64,000 nucleotides of DNA, taken from positions 1-64,000 of the forward strand of contig JAICXX010000011.1 of NCBI GenBank assembly GCA_025934485.1. Reading direction: 5' to 3'. The position numbers and the translations under genes are program-made. The notes beneath the pieces were generated by a model. It was not told where the DNA came from. It did no database searches and saw only the letters and a program-made list of their open reading frames with translations. Below are positions 25,531-33,814 of this stretch, piece after piece (position 1 is the stretch's first letter; each line of letters opens with the position of its first letter). This DNA comes from Chitinophagaceae bacterium (lineage in GTDB: Bacteria; Bacteroidota; Bacteroidia; Chitinophagales; Chitinophagaceae).

Positions 25531-27027
25531 ATGAGTTTATTTCGAAAGAAATCCCTGGAAATGCTGATGGCCCAGGCTGGCGAATCCGATAAGGGTTTGA
25601 AGCGCACCCTTGGTGTTTGGAGCCTGATCGCCCTGGGTATCGGCGCTATCATTGGAGCCGGGCTTTTTGTCCGTACGGCAGCAGCCGCAGGGGAGCATGC
25701 CGGACCTGCCGTAACCCTATCATTTATCATTGCCGCGGTGGGCTGCGCCTTTGCGGGACTTTGTTACGCCGAGTTTGCCTCCATCATTCCCATAGCCGGA
25801 AGTGCCTACACTTACGCCTATGCTACTATGGGCGAGTTGGTCGCCTGGATCATCGGCTGGGCGCTGATCCTGGAATATGCGCTTGGCGCCGCTACCGTTG
25901 CGATCTCGTGGAGTGAATATCTAAACAACCTGCTTTTTTCCTTTTTTCATTATACGGTACCATATGAATGGTGTCATTCGCCGCTGCAATCCTTTTTGGA
26001 TGCATCCGGGACGATGCATCATGGGATCATCAATCTCCCCGCCCTTTTTATCCTCGCCTGTTTGACGCTTTTGCTGATCAAGGGGATGCAGGAATCGGCG
26101 GTGGTCAACGGGATCATCGTTTTTTTGAAGGTGTCCATTGTCCTGGTGTTTATTTTTATTGGCTGGGAGTTCATCAAGGGGGTCAATCATCACCCCTATA
26201 TGATCCCTGCGAATGCTCCACCCGCGATGCAGATGGACGGTACGGAATATTCGTATTTGCCGTTTCTGAACCATGGCTGGGGCGGGGTGCTGCGCGGCGC
26301 GGCGGTGGTTTTCTTTGCCTTTATCGGTTTTGATGCCGTGAGTACGGCGGCACAGGAGGCCAAGAACCCCAAAAAGGACATGCCGATCGGCATCCTTGGT
26401 TCGCTGGCGATCTGCACCATATTATATATTCTTTTCTCTTATGTGCTCACGGGTGTGGCGCCTTATACGGATTTTGTGAAGGCAGGCAAGGAAGCCTCCG
26501 TGTCTTATGCGATCGAGACGTATATGCCGCATTATCACTGGCTTTCGAACCTGGTGACGGTGGCGATCCTGCTTGGATTCTCTTCGGTGATCCTGGTGAT
26601 GCTGATGGGGCAGAGCCGGGTATTCTATACCATGTCTACGGATGGGCTTCTCCCCAAGGTCTTCTCCAATCTTCATCCGAAGTTCAGGACGCCTTATAAG
26701 AGCAATATGATCCTGTTCGTTTTCGTCGGATTGTTTGCCGGTTTTTTGCCGGAGAGCGTAGCGGGTGACCTGACCTCGATTGGGACCCTGCTGGCCTTCG
26801 TGCTGGTCTGCGTTGGCATCATCATCCTTAGAAAGAGGGACCCGGGGCTGGTCCGGCCGTTCCGGACACCGCTGGTGCCGCTCGTGCCCATCCTGGGAAT
26901 CATCGTTTGTAGTGCTATGATCATCAGTCTTTGGGGCACCACCCTTCTAAGTGCGTTTATCTGGATGATCATCGGGCTTATTATCTATTTTGGTTATAGC
27001 AAAAATAACAGTAAGCTGAAAGCCTAG
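25531..27027 (+). CDS. APC-family amino acid permease
   Basis: Starting at the ATG at 25531, the 498-residue protein opens MSLFRKKSLEMLMAQAGES and has about twelve transmembrane helices, with the APC motif LGIGAIIGAGLFVRTAAAAGEHAGPAV in the first helix and GFDAVSTAAQEAKNPKKDMPIGI around helix 6. It resembles the cationic amino acid transporter group (YfnA-like). The upstream in-frame extension of 34 codons is not hydrophobic and is unlikely to be translated. Downstream is yebC. Confidence 0.93.
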   Translation: MSLFRKKSLEMLMAQAGESDKGLKRTLGVWSLIALGIGAIIGAGLFVRTAAAAGEHAGPAVTLSFIIAAVGCAFAGLCYAEFASIIPIAGSAYTYAYATMGELVAWIIGWALILEYALGAATVAISWSEYLNNLLFSFFHYTVPYEWCHSPLQSFLDASGTMHHGIINLPALFILACLTLLLIKGMQESAVVNGIIVFLKVSIVLVFIFIGWEFIKGVNHHPYMIPANAPPAMQMDGTEYSYLPFLNHGWGGVLRGAAVVFFAFIGFDAVSTAAQEAKNPKKDMPIGILGSLAICTILYILFSYVLTGVAPYTDFVKAGKEASVSYAIETYMPHYHWLSNLVTVAILLGFSSVILVMLMGQSRVFYTMSTDGLLPKVFSNLHPKFRTPYKSNMILFVFVGLFAGFLPESVAGDLTSIGTLLAFVLVCVGIIILRKRDPGLVRPFRTPLVPLVPILGIIVCSAMIISLWGTTLLSAFIWMIIGLIIYFGYSKNNSKLKA

Positions 27028-27050
27028 TTTTTTCTGCCAAGTTAAACCCG

Positions 27051-27058
27051 TAATTTTG
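27051..27058 (+). promoter_or_regulatory. -7 box upstream of yebC
   Basis: TAATTTTG matches TAnnTTTG and lies 28 bases before the ATG at 27087, leaving a short leader. No good -33 box is seen. Confidence 0.5.
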
Positions 27059-27086
27059 CACCCGCACCAAAAAAGTTTAAGCGTCT

Positions 27087-27809
27087 ATGGGTCGCATATT
27101 TGAAGTTAGAAAGTCTACGATGTTTGCCCGGTGGGACCGGATGGCCAAGCAGTTCTCCCGTATCGGTAAGGAAATTGCCATCGCCGTCAAGGCCGGGGGC
27201 CCTGATCCTGCCACCAACCCGGCCCTGCGGCGTTGCCAGCTGAACGCCAAGAGTGTGAACATGCCGAAGGACCGGGTCGAGGCCGCCATCAAGCGTGCCC
27301 AGGGCAAGGAGATGGAGAACTACGAGGAGATCCTGTATGAAGGCTATGGCCCGCATGGGGTTGCCATCCTGGTGGAGACTGCCACCGACAACCATGTCCG
27401 GACGGTGGCCAATGTCAAGTCACATTTCAACAAAGGCGGCGGGACGCTGGGCAATAGCGGAAGTGTAAGCTTTCAATTCAAGAAGATGGGTGTCTTCAAG
27501 CTAAAGCCGGAAGGTCTCGATGCCGATGACCTGGAGCTGGAGCTGATCGATTTTGGCCTGGAAGAGATGGGCGAAGGCACGGGTGAGCATGACGAGCCGG
27601 TGTTGGTATTGCGGGCCGCTTTCAGCGATTTCGGGAAGATGCAGAAGGCGTTGGAGGAAAAGCACATTACGCCGATCTCGTCCGAGACGGAATGGATCCC
27701 GACCAGTACGGTGGAATTGCCGGAAGACCAGGCGCAGGAGGTGCTGAAGCTGGTGGACAAGCTGGAACAGGATGAGGATGTGCAAAAAGTATTCTACAAT
27801 TTGAAATAA
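27087..27809 (+). CDS. YebC/PmpR-family protein
   Basis: The 240-residue protein has the conserved N-terminal helices ([36 protein letters not shown]) and the [34 protein letters not shown] core of the family. Members were named as DNA-binding regulators; more recent work on YebC2/TACO1-type proteins supports a role in translation through polyproline stretches. It ends at a strong bidirectional terminator. Confidence 0.95.
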   Translation: MGRIFEVRKSTMFARWDRMAKQFSRIGKEIAIAVKAGGPDPATNPALRRCQLNAKSVNMPKDRVEAAIKRAQGKEMENYEEILYEGYGPHGVAILVETATDNHVRTVANVKSHFNKGGGTLGNSGSVSFQFKKMGVFKLKPEGLDADDLELELIDFGLEEMGEGTGEHDEPVLVLRAAFSDFGKMQKALEEKHITPISSETEWIPTSTVELPEDQAQEVLKLVDKLEQDEDVQKVFYNLK

Positions 27810-27812
27810 TGT

Positions 27813-27842
27813 GAGAAAGGCCGCTTAACAGCGGCCTTTCTC
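27813..27842. terminator. Bidirectional terminator between yebC and the 2-oxoacid dehydrogenase gene
   Basis: GAGAAAGGCCGC pairs perfectly with GCGGCCTTTCTC over 12 bp around TTAACA, followed by TTTATTA. It serves two convergent genes. Confidence 0.92.
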
Positions 27843-27846
27843 TTTA

Positions 27847-30249
27847 TTACTCTGCGACCATCCCGCGGATCGCATCCACGATATCTTCTACGTTGGGTTT
27901 ACTGAAATAATCTCCGTCGCTGGAATAGGCCGGGCGGTGCGCTTTCGCGGTGATCGTGCGCGGAGCGGTATCCAGCCACCTATAGCCCCCTTGTTCTTCC
28001 ATGACCTTATTATAGATATAGGCTGCCGCACCACCGGGGACGTCTTCGTCGACGATGAGGATACGGCTCGTTTTTTTCAGTGAGTCGAGGATCTGGTGAT
28101 GGACGTCGAACGGCAGCAGGGTCTGCACGTCGATGACCTCGCAACTGATGCCTTCAGCTTCCAGGGCCTGCGCTGCCTCATTCGCGATGCGGAGGGTGGC
28201 GCCATAGGAGACGACGGTGATGTCCTCCCCTTCCCTGATCACTTCGGGCACGCCGAGCGGGACTTTGAATTCGAGGAGATTGGAAGGCAGCTTCTCCTTT
28301 AGCCGGTAGCCGTTGAGACACTCGATCATTAAGGCAGGATCGGCTCCTTCAAGGAGTGTATTGTACATCCCCGCCGCTTGCACCATATTCCGTGGCACAC
28401 ATATATGAAGGCCTCGTAATGAATGGAGGATCATGCCCATGGGTGAACCGCTATGCCAGATGCCTTCGAGCCGGTGTCCGCGGGTGCGGACGATCACCGG
28501 GGCCGTTTGGCGACCCGCGGTACGGTATTGCAGGGTCGCAAGGTCATCGCTGAGTGGTTGGAGGCCATAGAGGAGGTAGTCTATATATTGGATCTCTGCG
28601 ATGGGCCGGAGACCGCGGAAGGCCATGCCGATGCCCTGGCCCATGATGGTGAGTTCGCGGATGCCGGTATCGAAGATGCGGTCGGCGCCGTGTCTGGCCT
28701 GTAGGCCCGCAAAGCCCTGATTGACGTCGCCGATCTTTCCCAGGTCTTCGCCAAAGGCAAGCACCTTTGGATTGCTCGCGAAGAGTTCGTCGAAGTACCT
28801 GTTGAGCACTTCGTAGCCATTGAGGATGGGGGCATTGTGCGCGTAGACGGCTTTGACTTCCGGAACCTGCAGGATGTTACGGTCGCCTTCGTGGTAGAGA
28901 TGACTGTTGTAGAGCTTTTCGTTTTCGGCTTTTAGTTCCTTATAATATGTTTTTGCATTTTGCCCTGCGTGGGTTTTGCCGCCGAGCCCGATGGCCTGGT
29001 GCAAGGTTTGCAGCACTTCTTTTCTCCCCGGCTCCCGGTTGGTCGCAAGGGCCGAGGCCAGTTTCTGCAGTTGAACGGATTCCTCAGGCGATTCATTTGC
29101 GATCTCACGGATCAGCTCGACGGAATGGGAGACCTGTACTTTTATCGGTGCCTGGTATTTTTCCCAGGCGAGGTTGCGGCTACTGCGAATATGCACTTTG
29201 GCATCCGTTTCGATCTCGCCCAGCTCTTCTTCGCTGGCGAGGGCATTTTCCATGATCCACTCCTTCATTTTTTTGATGCCATCCCATTCCCGTTCCCATT
29301 CGAGGCGTTCGGGCGATTTATAGCGTTCGTGGCTACCCGAAGTAGAGTGGCCCTGGGGTTGGGTGACCTCTTCGACATGGAATAACACGGGAGTATGGGT
29401 ATGCCGTACGGACCGGATGCCGGCTTCGAAGGCTTCGCACATGCCCGCATAGTCCCAGGCTTTGACCTTATAGATATCGATACCGTTTGTGCCCTCTTTT
29501 TTCTGGAACCCTTTGAGGGCTTCCGAGATCGAGCCTTTGGTGGTTTGGTACTGGCGGGGAACGGAGATGCCATAGCCGTCGTCCCATACAAAAATGGCGA
29601 GGGGTACCTGCAGTACGCCTGCGGCGTTTACCGCCTCCCAAAAATGGCCTTCGCTGGTGGAGGCGTCGCCGATGGTACAGAAACAAACTTCATTGCCCTG
29701 GTTGGACAGCTCCGTGAATTGCTGCAGAACATCGACTTCTCGGAATACCTTGGAGGCGTAGGCCAAACCAAGCGCTTTGGGCATTTGTGCGGCGGTGGGC
29801 GCCAGGCCCGCGGTGAGGTTTTTACGGTGCACTAAGTCCAGCGGGGCACCGTCCGTATCCACGAAGGCGGTTGCAAAATGCGAATTCATCTGGCGGCCGG
29901 CGCTATGGGGGTCATGGCTGGGGTCCGGGTCCGCGTATAGCTGAGAGAAGAATTCTTCGATGGATGCCGCGCCGGTGGCGAAGGCGAAGGTTTGATCGCG
30001 GTAATAGCCTGCGTAGAAATCTCCGGGCTTGAAGAATTTGGCCATTGCCACCTGAGGAACTTCTTTTCCGTCGCCAAAGATGCCGAATTTGGCCTTCCCT
30101 GTCAACACTTCTTTCCGACCAAGAAGGCTGGCTTCCCGGCTCTCGCAAGCCAAGCGATAATCGTTGAGCACTTCTTCCCTGAACTTATCGAAGGAAAGTT
30201 TCTCGGGATCTATGTGATCCAGCACCTCGTTGGGAAATAGATTTTCCAT
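27847..30249 (-). CDS. 2-oxoacid dehydrogenase E1, fused alpha and beta subunits
   Basis: The 800-residue protein joins an E1-alpha half (about 1-350) to an E1-beta half (about 460-800). The alpha half has the TPP-binding pattern IGDASTSEGHFWEAVNAAG; the beta half has LAFGEDLGKIGDVNQG, FDTGIRELTIMGQGIGMA and the C-terminal ILIVDEDVPGGAAAYI. Fused E1 of this kind in Bacteroidota is usually annotated as branched-chain 2-oxoisovalerate dehydrogenase, which supplies acyl-CoA primers for iso-branched fatty acids. No E2 or E3 gene is adjacent, so pyruvate cannot be excluded as substrate. Confidence 0.92.
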   Translation of the reverse strand: MENLFPNEVLDHIDPEKLSFDKFREEVLNDYRLACESREASLLGRKEVLTGKAKFGIFGDGKEVPQVAMAKFFKPGDFYAGYYRDQTFAFATGAASIEEFFSQLYADPDPSHDPHSAGRQMNSHFATAFVDTDGAPLDLVHRKNLTAGLAPTAAQMPKALGLAYASKVFREVDVLQQFTELSNQGNEVCFCTIGDASTSEGHFWEAVNAAGVLQVPLAIFVWDDGYGISVPRQYQTTKGSISEALKGFQKKEGTNGIDIYKVKAWDYAGMCEAFEAGIRSVRHTHTPVLFHVEEVTQPQGHSTSGSHERYKSPERLEWEREWDGIKKMKEWIMENALASEEELGEIETDAKVHIRSSRNLAWEKYQAPIKVQVSHSVELIREIANESPEESVQLQKLASALATNREPGRKEVLQTLHQAIGLGGKTHAGQNAKTYYKELKAENEKLYNSHLYHEGDRNILQVPEVKAVYAHNAPILNGYEVLNRYFDELFASNPKVLAFGEDLGKIGDVNQGFAGLQARHGADRIFDTGIRELTIMGQGIGMAFRGLRPIAEIQYIDYLLYGLQPLSDDLATLQYRTAGRQTAPVIVRTRGHRLEGIWHSGSPMGMILHSLRGLHICVPRNMVQAAGMYNTLLEGADPALMIECLNGYRLKEKLPSNLLEFKVPLGVPEVIREGEDITVVSYGATLRIANEAAQALEAEGISCEVIDVQTLLPFDVHHQILDSLKKTSRILIVDEDVPGGAAAYIYNKVMEEQGGYRWLDTAPRTITAKAHRPAYSSDGDYFSKPNVEDIVDAIRGMVAE

Positions 30250-30326
30250 TAGAATCGATGTTTGAAACCCATTAATAACATGTCTATCTCATTGATTGTT
30301 AAAAAAATAAAATAGACGATAATTTA

Positions 30327-30357
30327 TTGGTAAAGCTGGCGACAAGTACTAATTTTA
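30327..30357 (+). promoter_or_regulatory. Candidate promoter of the DUF1573 pair
   Basis: ATTG (ending at 30329) and TAATTTTA (30350-30357) are spaced 20 bases apart and each differs from the -33/-7 consensus by one base. The ATG of the first DUF1573 gene is 39 bases downstream. Confidence 0.45.
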
Positions 30358-30395
30358 TAATCGGCCAAAGGTCAGCAACTTAACGCAGCCAAACT

Positions 30396-30854
30396 ATGAA
30401 AAAATTAGCAATTGTGATCAGCCTTTTTACTACCGTTTTAGGTGTTCGTGCACAAGCGGTGAATAATGGGGGTACAGCAGTCACGCCGCCGCCCGATGTG
30501 CTGGTCGTCAAACAGAACACCTTTGACTTCGGCAAGATCCCCCAGGGCCGGCCCGCTGTTACCACTTTCGAGATCGTGAATACGGGGTCTACCCCCCTGA
30601 AACTGGATAATGTGCAGGCTTCCTGCGGATGTACTACGCCTATCTGGAGCCGCGATCCCATCGAGGCCGGAGCCACGGCGGAGATCAAAGTAGGTTACAA
30701 TGCTTACGCCAAGGGTCGTTTTACCAAGATGGTGACGATCATTTATAATACGAACCGGACGAAGACCCTTACTATCTCCGGTGAAGTGTATGCTGCTCCT
30801 GCCAGTTCGGCGCCTGAAAACTCCTCTGTTGAATTATTAAAACAAATAAACTGA
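30396..30854 (+). CDS. DUF1573 secreted protein, first of a tandem pair
   Basis: The 152-residue product has a signal peptide (MKKLAIVISLFTTVLGVRAQ) and one DUF1573 domain: FDFGKIPQGRPAVTTFEIVNTG, then QASCGCTTPIWSRDPIEAG. The domain is an immunoglobulin-like fold related to ASH/HYDIN domains; its function in Bacteroidota is not known. The SCGCT pair of cysteines is invariant in both tandem copies. It is followed 8 bp later by its paralogue. Confidence 0.92.
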   Translation: MKKLAIVISLFTTVLGVRAQAVNNGGTAVTPPPDVLVVKQNTFDFGKIPQGRPAVTTFEIVNTGSTPLKLDNVQASCGCTTPIWSRDPIEAGATAEIKVGYNAYAKGRFTKMVTIIYNTNRTKTLTISGEVYAAPASSAPENSSVELLKQIN

Positions 30855-30862
30855 TACAAACC

Positions 30863-31297
30863 ATGAAGAAATTATTCCTATTTGCAAGCGCATTGGTCCT
30901 GAGTGCAGGTGTTTTTGCTCAGCAAGCCCAAAAAGCCGAAGATGTGCTGAAGTTCAAGGAGCTCTCCTATGATTTCGGCAAGATCAAGCAGGGAACGCCC
31001 GTGTCGCATGATTTCGACTTTACCAATATCAGCAATAATCCCGTCATCATCGAGTCCGCCATGGCCTCCTGTGGTTGTACGACGCCTGTAAAACCCGAGG
31101 GAGCCGTTCAGAAGGGAAAGGACGATGTGATCAAGGCCGGGTTCAATGCTGCTGTCGCCGGGCCTTTCAACAAGAGCATCACGATCAAGGTAGCCGGGGT
31201 GCAAATGCCGCTGCAACTGCATATTACCGGTGAGGTGCTGACGCCGGATGCCTATGCTAAGTATGAGGCCTCCAAGGGTGGAAAGGGGAGCCGCTAG
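30863..31297 (+). CDS. DUF1573 secreted protein, second of a tandem pair
   Basis: This 144-residue protein has a signal peptide (MKKLFLFASALVLSAGVFAQ) and a DUF1573 domain with YDFGKIKQGTPVSHDFDFTN and ASCGCTTPVKPEGAVQKG. It is clearly paralogous to the preceding gene and is expected to be co-transcribed. The basic tail (SKGGKGSR) is unique to this copy. A terminator follows. Confidence 0.92.
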   Translation: MKKLFLFASALVLSAGVFAQQAQKAEDVLKFKELSYDFGKIKQGTPVSHDFDFTNISNNPVIIESAMASCGCTTPVKPEGAVQKGKDDVIKAGFNAAVAGPFNKSITIKVAGVQMPLQLHITGEVLTPDAYAKYEASKGGKGSR

Positions 31298-31317
31298 AGG
31301 TAAGACATCTTTGTATG

Positions 31318-31349
31318 GAGGCCCTCGCTGAGCGGGGGCCTCTTTTTTT
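31318..31349 (+). terminator. Intrinsic terminator after the DUF1573 pair
   Basis: GAGGCCC pairs with GGGCCTC across TCGCTGAGCGG, which itself has internal pairing, and is followed by TTTTTTT. It ends just before the next -7 box. Confidence 0.9.
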
Positions 31350-31351
31350 AA

Positions 31352-31359
31352 TATTTTTG
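31352..31359 (+). promoter_or_regulatory. -7 box four bases before the aminotransferase ATG (leaderless candidate)
   Basis: TATTTTTG is followed by CGCC and the ATG at 31364. The terminator of the preceding gene ends immediately upstream, so this must be the promoter if one exists here. Confidence 0.6.
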
Positions 31360-31363
31360 CGCC

Positions 31364-32557
31364 ATGTTAACCATCAGTAAACGCGGACAACAGATGCCGG
31401 CTTCGCCGATCCGGAAACTCGTGCCGTATGCCGAAGCCGCCAAAAGGAAGGGCACCAAAGTTTATCATCTCAATATCGGTCAGCCCGATATCGAAACGCC
31501 CAGGATGGCGCTGGATGCGGTGAGGCATTTCGATTTCAAGGTGCTGGAATACAGTCATAGCGCGGGTAACGAAAGCTACCGGCGGAAGCTTTCCTCCTAT
31601 TATAAGCGAATGGGGATCGATGTGGATTATTCCCAGATCATCGTGACCACGGGTGGGTCCGAAGCGATCCTCTTTGGGTTTATGAGCTGTCTGGATGCGG
31701 GCGACGAGGTGATCATTCCCGAACCTTTTTATGCGAATTACAATGGATTTGCGGTAGCGGCGAATGTGGTGGTGAAACCCCTGACCTCTTATATCGGGAA
31801 TGGATTTGCGCTGCCGCCGGTAGCGGAGTTCGAAAAGCTGATCACGCCGCGGACGAGGGCCATCGTGATCTGTAATCCCAATAACCCCACAGGCTACCTG
31901 TATAGCAAGGAGGAGATGGAGACGCTTGCAACCATCGTGATCAGCCGTGGGCTTTATTTGTTCTCCGATGAAGCTTACCGGGACTTTTGTTATAGCGGGA
32001 CGCATCTTAGCGCCATGAACCTCAAGGGTGCCGAGGACAATGTGTTGATGATGGATACGATCTCCAAACGGTATAGTGCCTGTGGTGGCCGGATCGGGGC
32101 GTTGGTGACGCGGAATCAGCAGGTGTTGGACACGGTGATGAAATTTGCCCAGGCTCGGCTGAGCCCGCCTTCCTTCGCGCAGATCCTGGGAGAGGCGGCT
32201 ACGGAGCTGCCGGCCGACTATTTCAATTCTACCAAGGCAGAATATCTGAAGCGGCGGGATGTGCTTGTGAGCCGGCTGAACAAGATGCCCGGCGTATTTT
32301 GCCCGAATCCTGGCGGGGCCTTTTATGCTATGGCGAGTCTGCCGGTGGATGATTCGGATGTGTTTTGTCAGTGGTTACTGGAGAGTTTCTCTTATGAGGG
32401 GCAAACGTTGATGCTGGCGCCGGCGGGCGGGTTTTATGGAACGCCCGGTTTGGGTACGAAGGAGGTGCGGTTGGCGTATGTGTTGAATACGGAGGATCTG
32501 GAGAAGGCAATGGATTGTCTGGAAAGGGCGTTGGAGGAGTATCCGGGGAGGTCTTGA
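31364..32557 (+). CDS. Class I/II PLP-dependent aminotransferase
   Basis: The 397-residue fold-type I enzyme has HLNIGQPDIETP near the N-terminus, NPNNPTG at 171-177, SDEAYRDF and the PLP-binding Lys235 in DTISKRYSACGGRIG. It belongs with aspartate aminotransferase-like enzymes (AspB group), but the amino-donor specificity is not readable. The final 40 codons are strongly G-rich. The coding region starts within a few bases of a -7 box. Confidence 0.92.
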   Translation: MLTISKRGQQMPASPIRKLVPYAEAAKRKGTKVYHLNIGQPDIETPRMALDAVRHFDFKVLEYSHSAGNESYRRKLSSYYKRMGIDVDYSQIIVTTGGSEAILFGFMSCLDAGDEVIIPEPFYANYNGFAVAANVVVKPLTSYIGNGFALPPVAEFEKLITPRTRAIVICNPNNPTGYLYSKEEMETLATIVISRGLYLFSDEAYRDFCYSGTHLSAMNLKGAEDNVLMMDTISKRYSACGGRIGALVTRNQQVLDTVMKFAQARLSPPSFAQILGEAATELPADYFNSTKAEYLKRRDVLVSRLNKMPGVFCPNPGGAFYAMASLPVDDSDVFCQWLLESFSYEGQTLMLAPAGGFYGTPGLGTKEVRLAYVLNTEDLEKAMDCLERALEEYPGRS

Positions 32558-32860
32558 TGAGATTTCGGCGGCTTATTTGACGGTCTTTTACATTATAATT
32601 TTTTACTATTTATGTTCGTTTTTGAAAACTAGGGCGTTTTTGAGGCATTTATAGCGCTTTATGCCCATTTTTTAATATTAAAAATAATTACATGTTTTGT
32701 TTTAGCCAATTATTGGCGATTTTTTATAAAAATCTACCCGAATAATTTCTTCTTTCCGGAAAAAACTCCGACCTTGGTCTCAGAAAGGAACGGATACAGA
32801 AAAACCAGTAGCTTCCGATAAACCGATTTAGCAATTTAACTTTTTGATATTATTCGGTTC
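32558..32860. other. AT-rich gene-free stretch with inverted repeats
   Basis: No plausible coding sequence is seen on either strand. Two inverted repeats stand out: the perfect 16-bp palindrome TTTTTAATATTAAAAA (32669-32684) and GCCAA/TTGGC with a TTA loop followed by a T-rich run (32705-32724), which could be a weak terminator for the aminotransferase gene. The composition is clearly more AT-rich than the neighbours. Confidence 0.5.
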
Positions 32861-32891
32861 TTTTTTAGATGTACTTGGGTTCTTACATTTG
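32861..32891 (+). promoter_or_regulatory. Promoter of the candidate small RNA
   Basis: TACATTTG (32884-32891) is a perfect TAnnTTTG box. A TTTT tract (32861-32864) stands 19 bases upstream at the -33 position. No start codon with coding potential follows. Confidence 0.65.
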
Positions 32892-32897
32892 TGGGCG

Positions 32898-33021
32898 CAA
32901 CGGAAGAGACAGGGAAGTGAATGGAGGGTTGCAACACACACGGTCAACTTAGATCTTTCGAAGAATTTTCATATGGCAAGCAATCGTTAGACGGCCTTCT
33001 GTTTCCACAGAGGGCCTTTTT
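32898..33021 (+). ncRNA. Candidate small RNA, about 124 nt
   Basis: A perfect -7 box at 32884-32891 and a strong intrinsic terminator at 32993-33021 delimit a transcript of about 124 nt with no convincing open frame. The 5' part GGAAGAGACAGGGAAG (32902-32917) is complementary with small gaps to CTTCTGTTTCC (32996-33006) inside the terminator stem, so either a long closed molecule or the terminator can form. The size and the possible closing helix would suit a 6S-type regulator such as the Bacteroidota 6S-Flavo class, but I cannot confirm the match by eye. It lies just upstream of a tRNA gene with its own promoter. Ends are estimates. Confidence 0.55.
32993..33021 (+). terminator. Intrinsic terminator of the candidate small RNA
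   Basis: GGCCTTCTGT pairs with ACAGAGGGCC (10 bp, one G-U) around TTCC and is followed by TTTTTGTTTTT. Confidence 0.9.
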
Positions 33022-33027
33022 GTTTTT

Positions 33028-33050
33028 GGGAGGTGGCGCCCTCCCTTTTT
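33028..33050 (+). terminator. Second, back-to-back terminator hairpin
   Basis: GGGAGG pairs with CCTCCC around TGGCGC and is followed by TTTTT, immediately after the first terminator. Tandem terminators isolate the tRNA gene downstream from the small-RNA unit. Confidence 0.75.
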
Positions 33051-33087
33051 CGATCGTTTATGCTTGCTTTTTACGCTTATTTTTCTC

Positions 33088-33095
33088 TATCTTCG
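33088..33095 (+). promoter_or_regulatory. Possible promoter of the tRNA gene
   Basis: TATCTTCG differs from TAnnTTTG at one position, with CTTG 21 bases upstream. It lies 49 bases before the tRNA. Confidence 0.4.
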
Positions 33096-33144
33096 CGTCC
33101 CGTTTCGGAAATGTGCCACATGGCCGGGTCGAATGCAGGTAACC

Positions 33145-33218
33145 GGCGAGATAGCTCAGTTGGTTAGAGCACAGGATTCATAACCCTGAGGTCTCGGGTT
33201 CAAATCCCGATCTCGCTA
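33145..33218 (+). tRNA. tRNA with CAU anticodon, probably elongator tRNA-Met
   Basis: A full cloverleaf folds: acceptor GGCGAGA/TCTCGCT with a G1-U72 wobble, D arm GCTC/GAGC, anticodon CAT at 33179-33181, and T arm TCGGG/CCCGA with loop TTCAAAT. The anticodon stem CAGGA/CCCTG has an A31-C39 mismatch at the loop end. The discriminator base is A and CCA is not encoded. It lacks the C1-A72 mismatch and GGG/CCC stem of an initiator; a lysidine-modified tRNA-Ile (CAU) remains possible. Confidence 0.95.
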
Positions 33219-33222
33219 CAAA

Positions 33223-33268
33223 GCCCCATAATAATTGGACTGTCAATTTATTATGGGGTTGTTTTTTA
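33223..33268 (+). terminator. Terminator after the tRNA gene
   Basis: GCCCCATAATAATTG pairs with CAATTTATTATGGGGT with a one-base bulge around a short loop, followed by TTGTTTTTT. Confidence 0.88.
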
Positions 33269-33317
33269 AATAGACCGCTTCTGCCAAAAATACATTTGTG
33301 GCAGGGTTTAAAAAACA

Positions 33318-33791
33318 TTAAAACTTATAAACCAAGTGATAAAGCTCCTTCAGGGGGAAGTCTCCCTCTGTCACGCCATAATCTTCGACTTTTATCGTGC
33401 TGTCCTCAAAGTAAAAGATATTCGTGGAGGTGGGCTGGTCGGTCTCCAGTACGGTATACTTTGCTTTTAATGACTTAAAATCATAACGATCGACGAGGTG
33501 TCGAACACTATCCATATCCTTTTCGGATAATCGATAGGTTCTATCCTTGAATTTAGGATCATCATAGGTTACCCGACAATAACTTGTGTCATTCTTTAGA
33601 TTTATGATTGCCTTGATATTCGGGAAACCGGCCGATTCAACGCCGAAGTTGGACAAATCCATTTCAATTTTGGTAACGGTTTGATCCTGGGTAGTGGAGA
33701 CAGCGCTGACCTGAGGTTGCGGTCCTTCGCAATTTTGCGTGAGTATTGGTAAAGTGCATATCAATATGAATCCCAGCCAACTATTTCGCAT
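33318..33791 (-). CDS. Small secreted protein of unknown function
   Basis: The 157-residue protein has a hydrophobic N-terminal signal (about 5-18). A Cys at residue 21 follows TQN, a poor lipobox, so lipidation is uncertain. The rest is a compact mixed fold with a YRLSEKDMDSVRHLVDRYDF helix and beta strands; its general pattern recalls the DUF6438 type of short Bacteroidota secreted proteins, but I would not assign it firmly. It ends 23 bp from the phosphotransferase gene on the same strand, and may be a late gene of that transcript. Confidence 0.75.
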   Translation of the reverse strand: MRNSWLGFILICTLPILTQNCEGPQPQVSAVSTTQDQTVTKIEMDLSNFGVESAGFPNIKAIINLKNDTSYCRVTYDDPKFKDRTYRLSEKDMDSVRHLVDRYDFKSLKAKYTVLETDQPTSTNIFYFEDSTIKVEDYGVTEGDFPLKELYHLVYKF

Positions 33792-33814
33792 TTGCGTAAA
33801 CTACTAAAAAGCGC

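Noticed and set aside
32921-33142. 73-codon plus-strand open frame in the gene-free stretch
   Set aside because: It covers two terminator hairpins and the end of the small RNA, has no homology-like composition and starts inside the likely transcript without a good ribosome-binding site.
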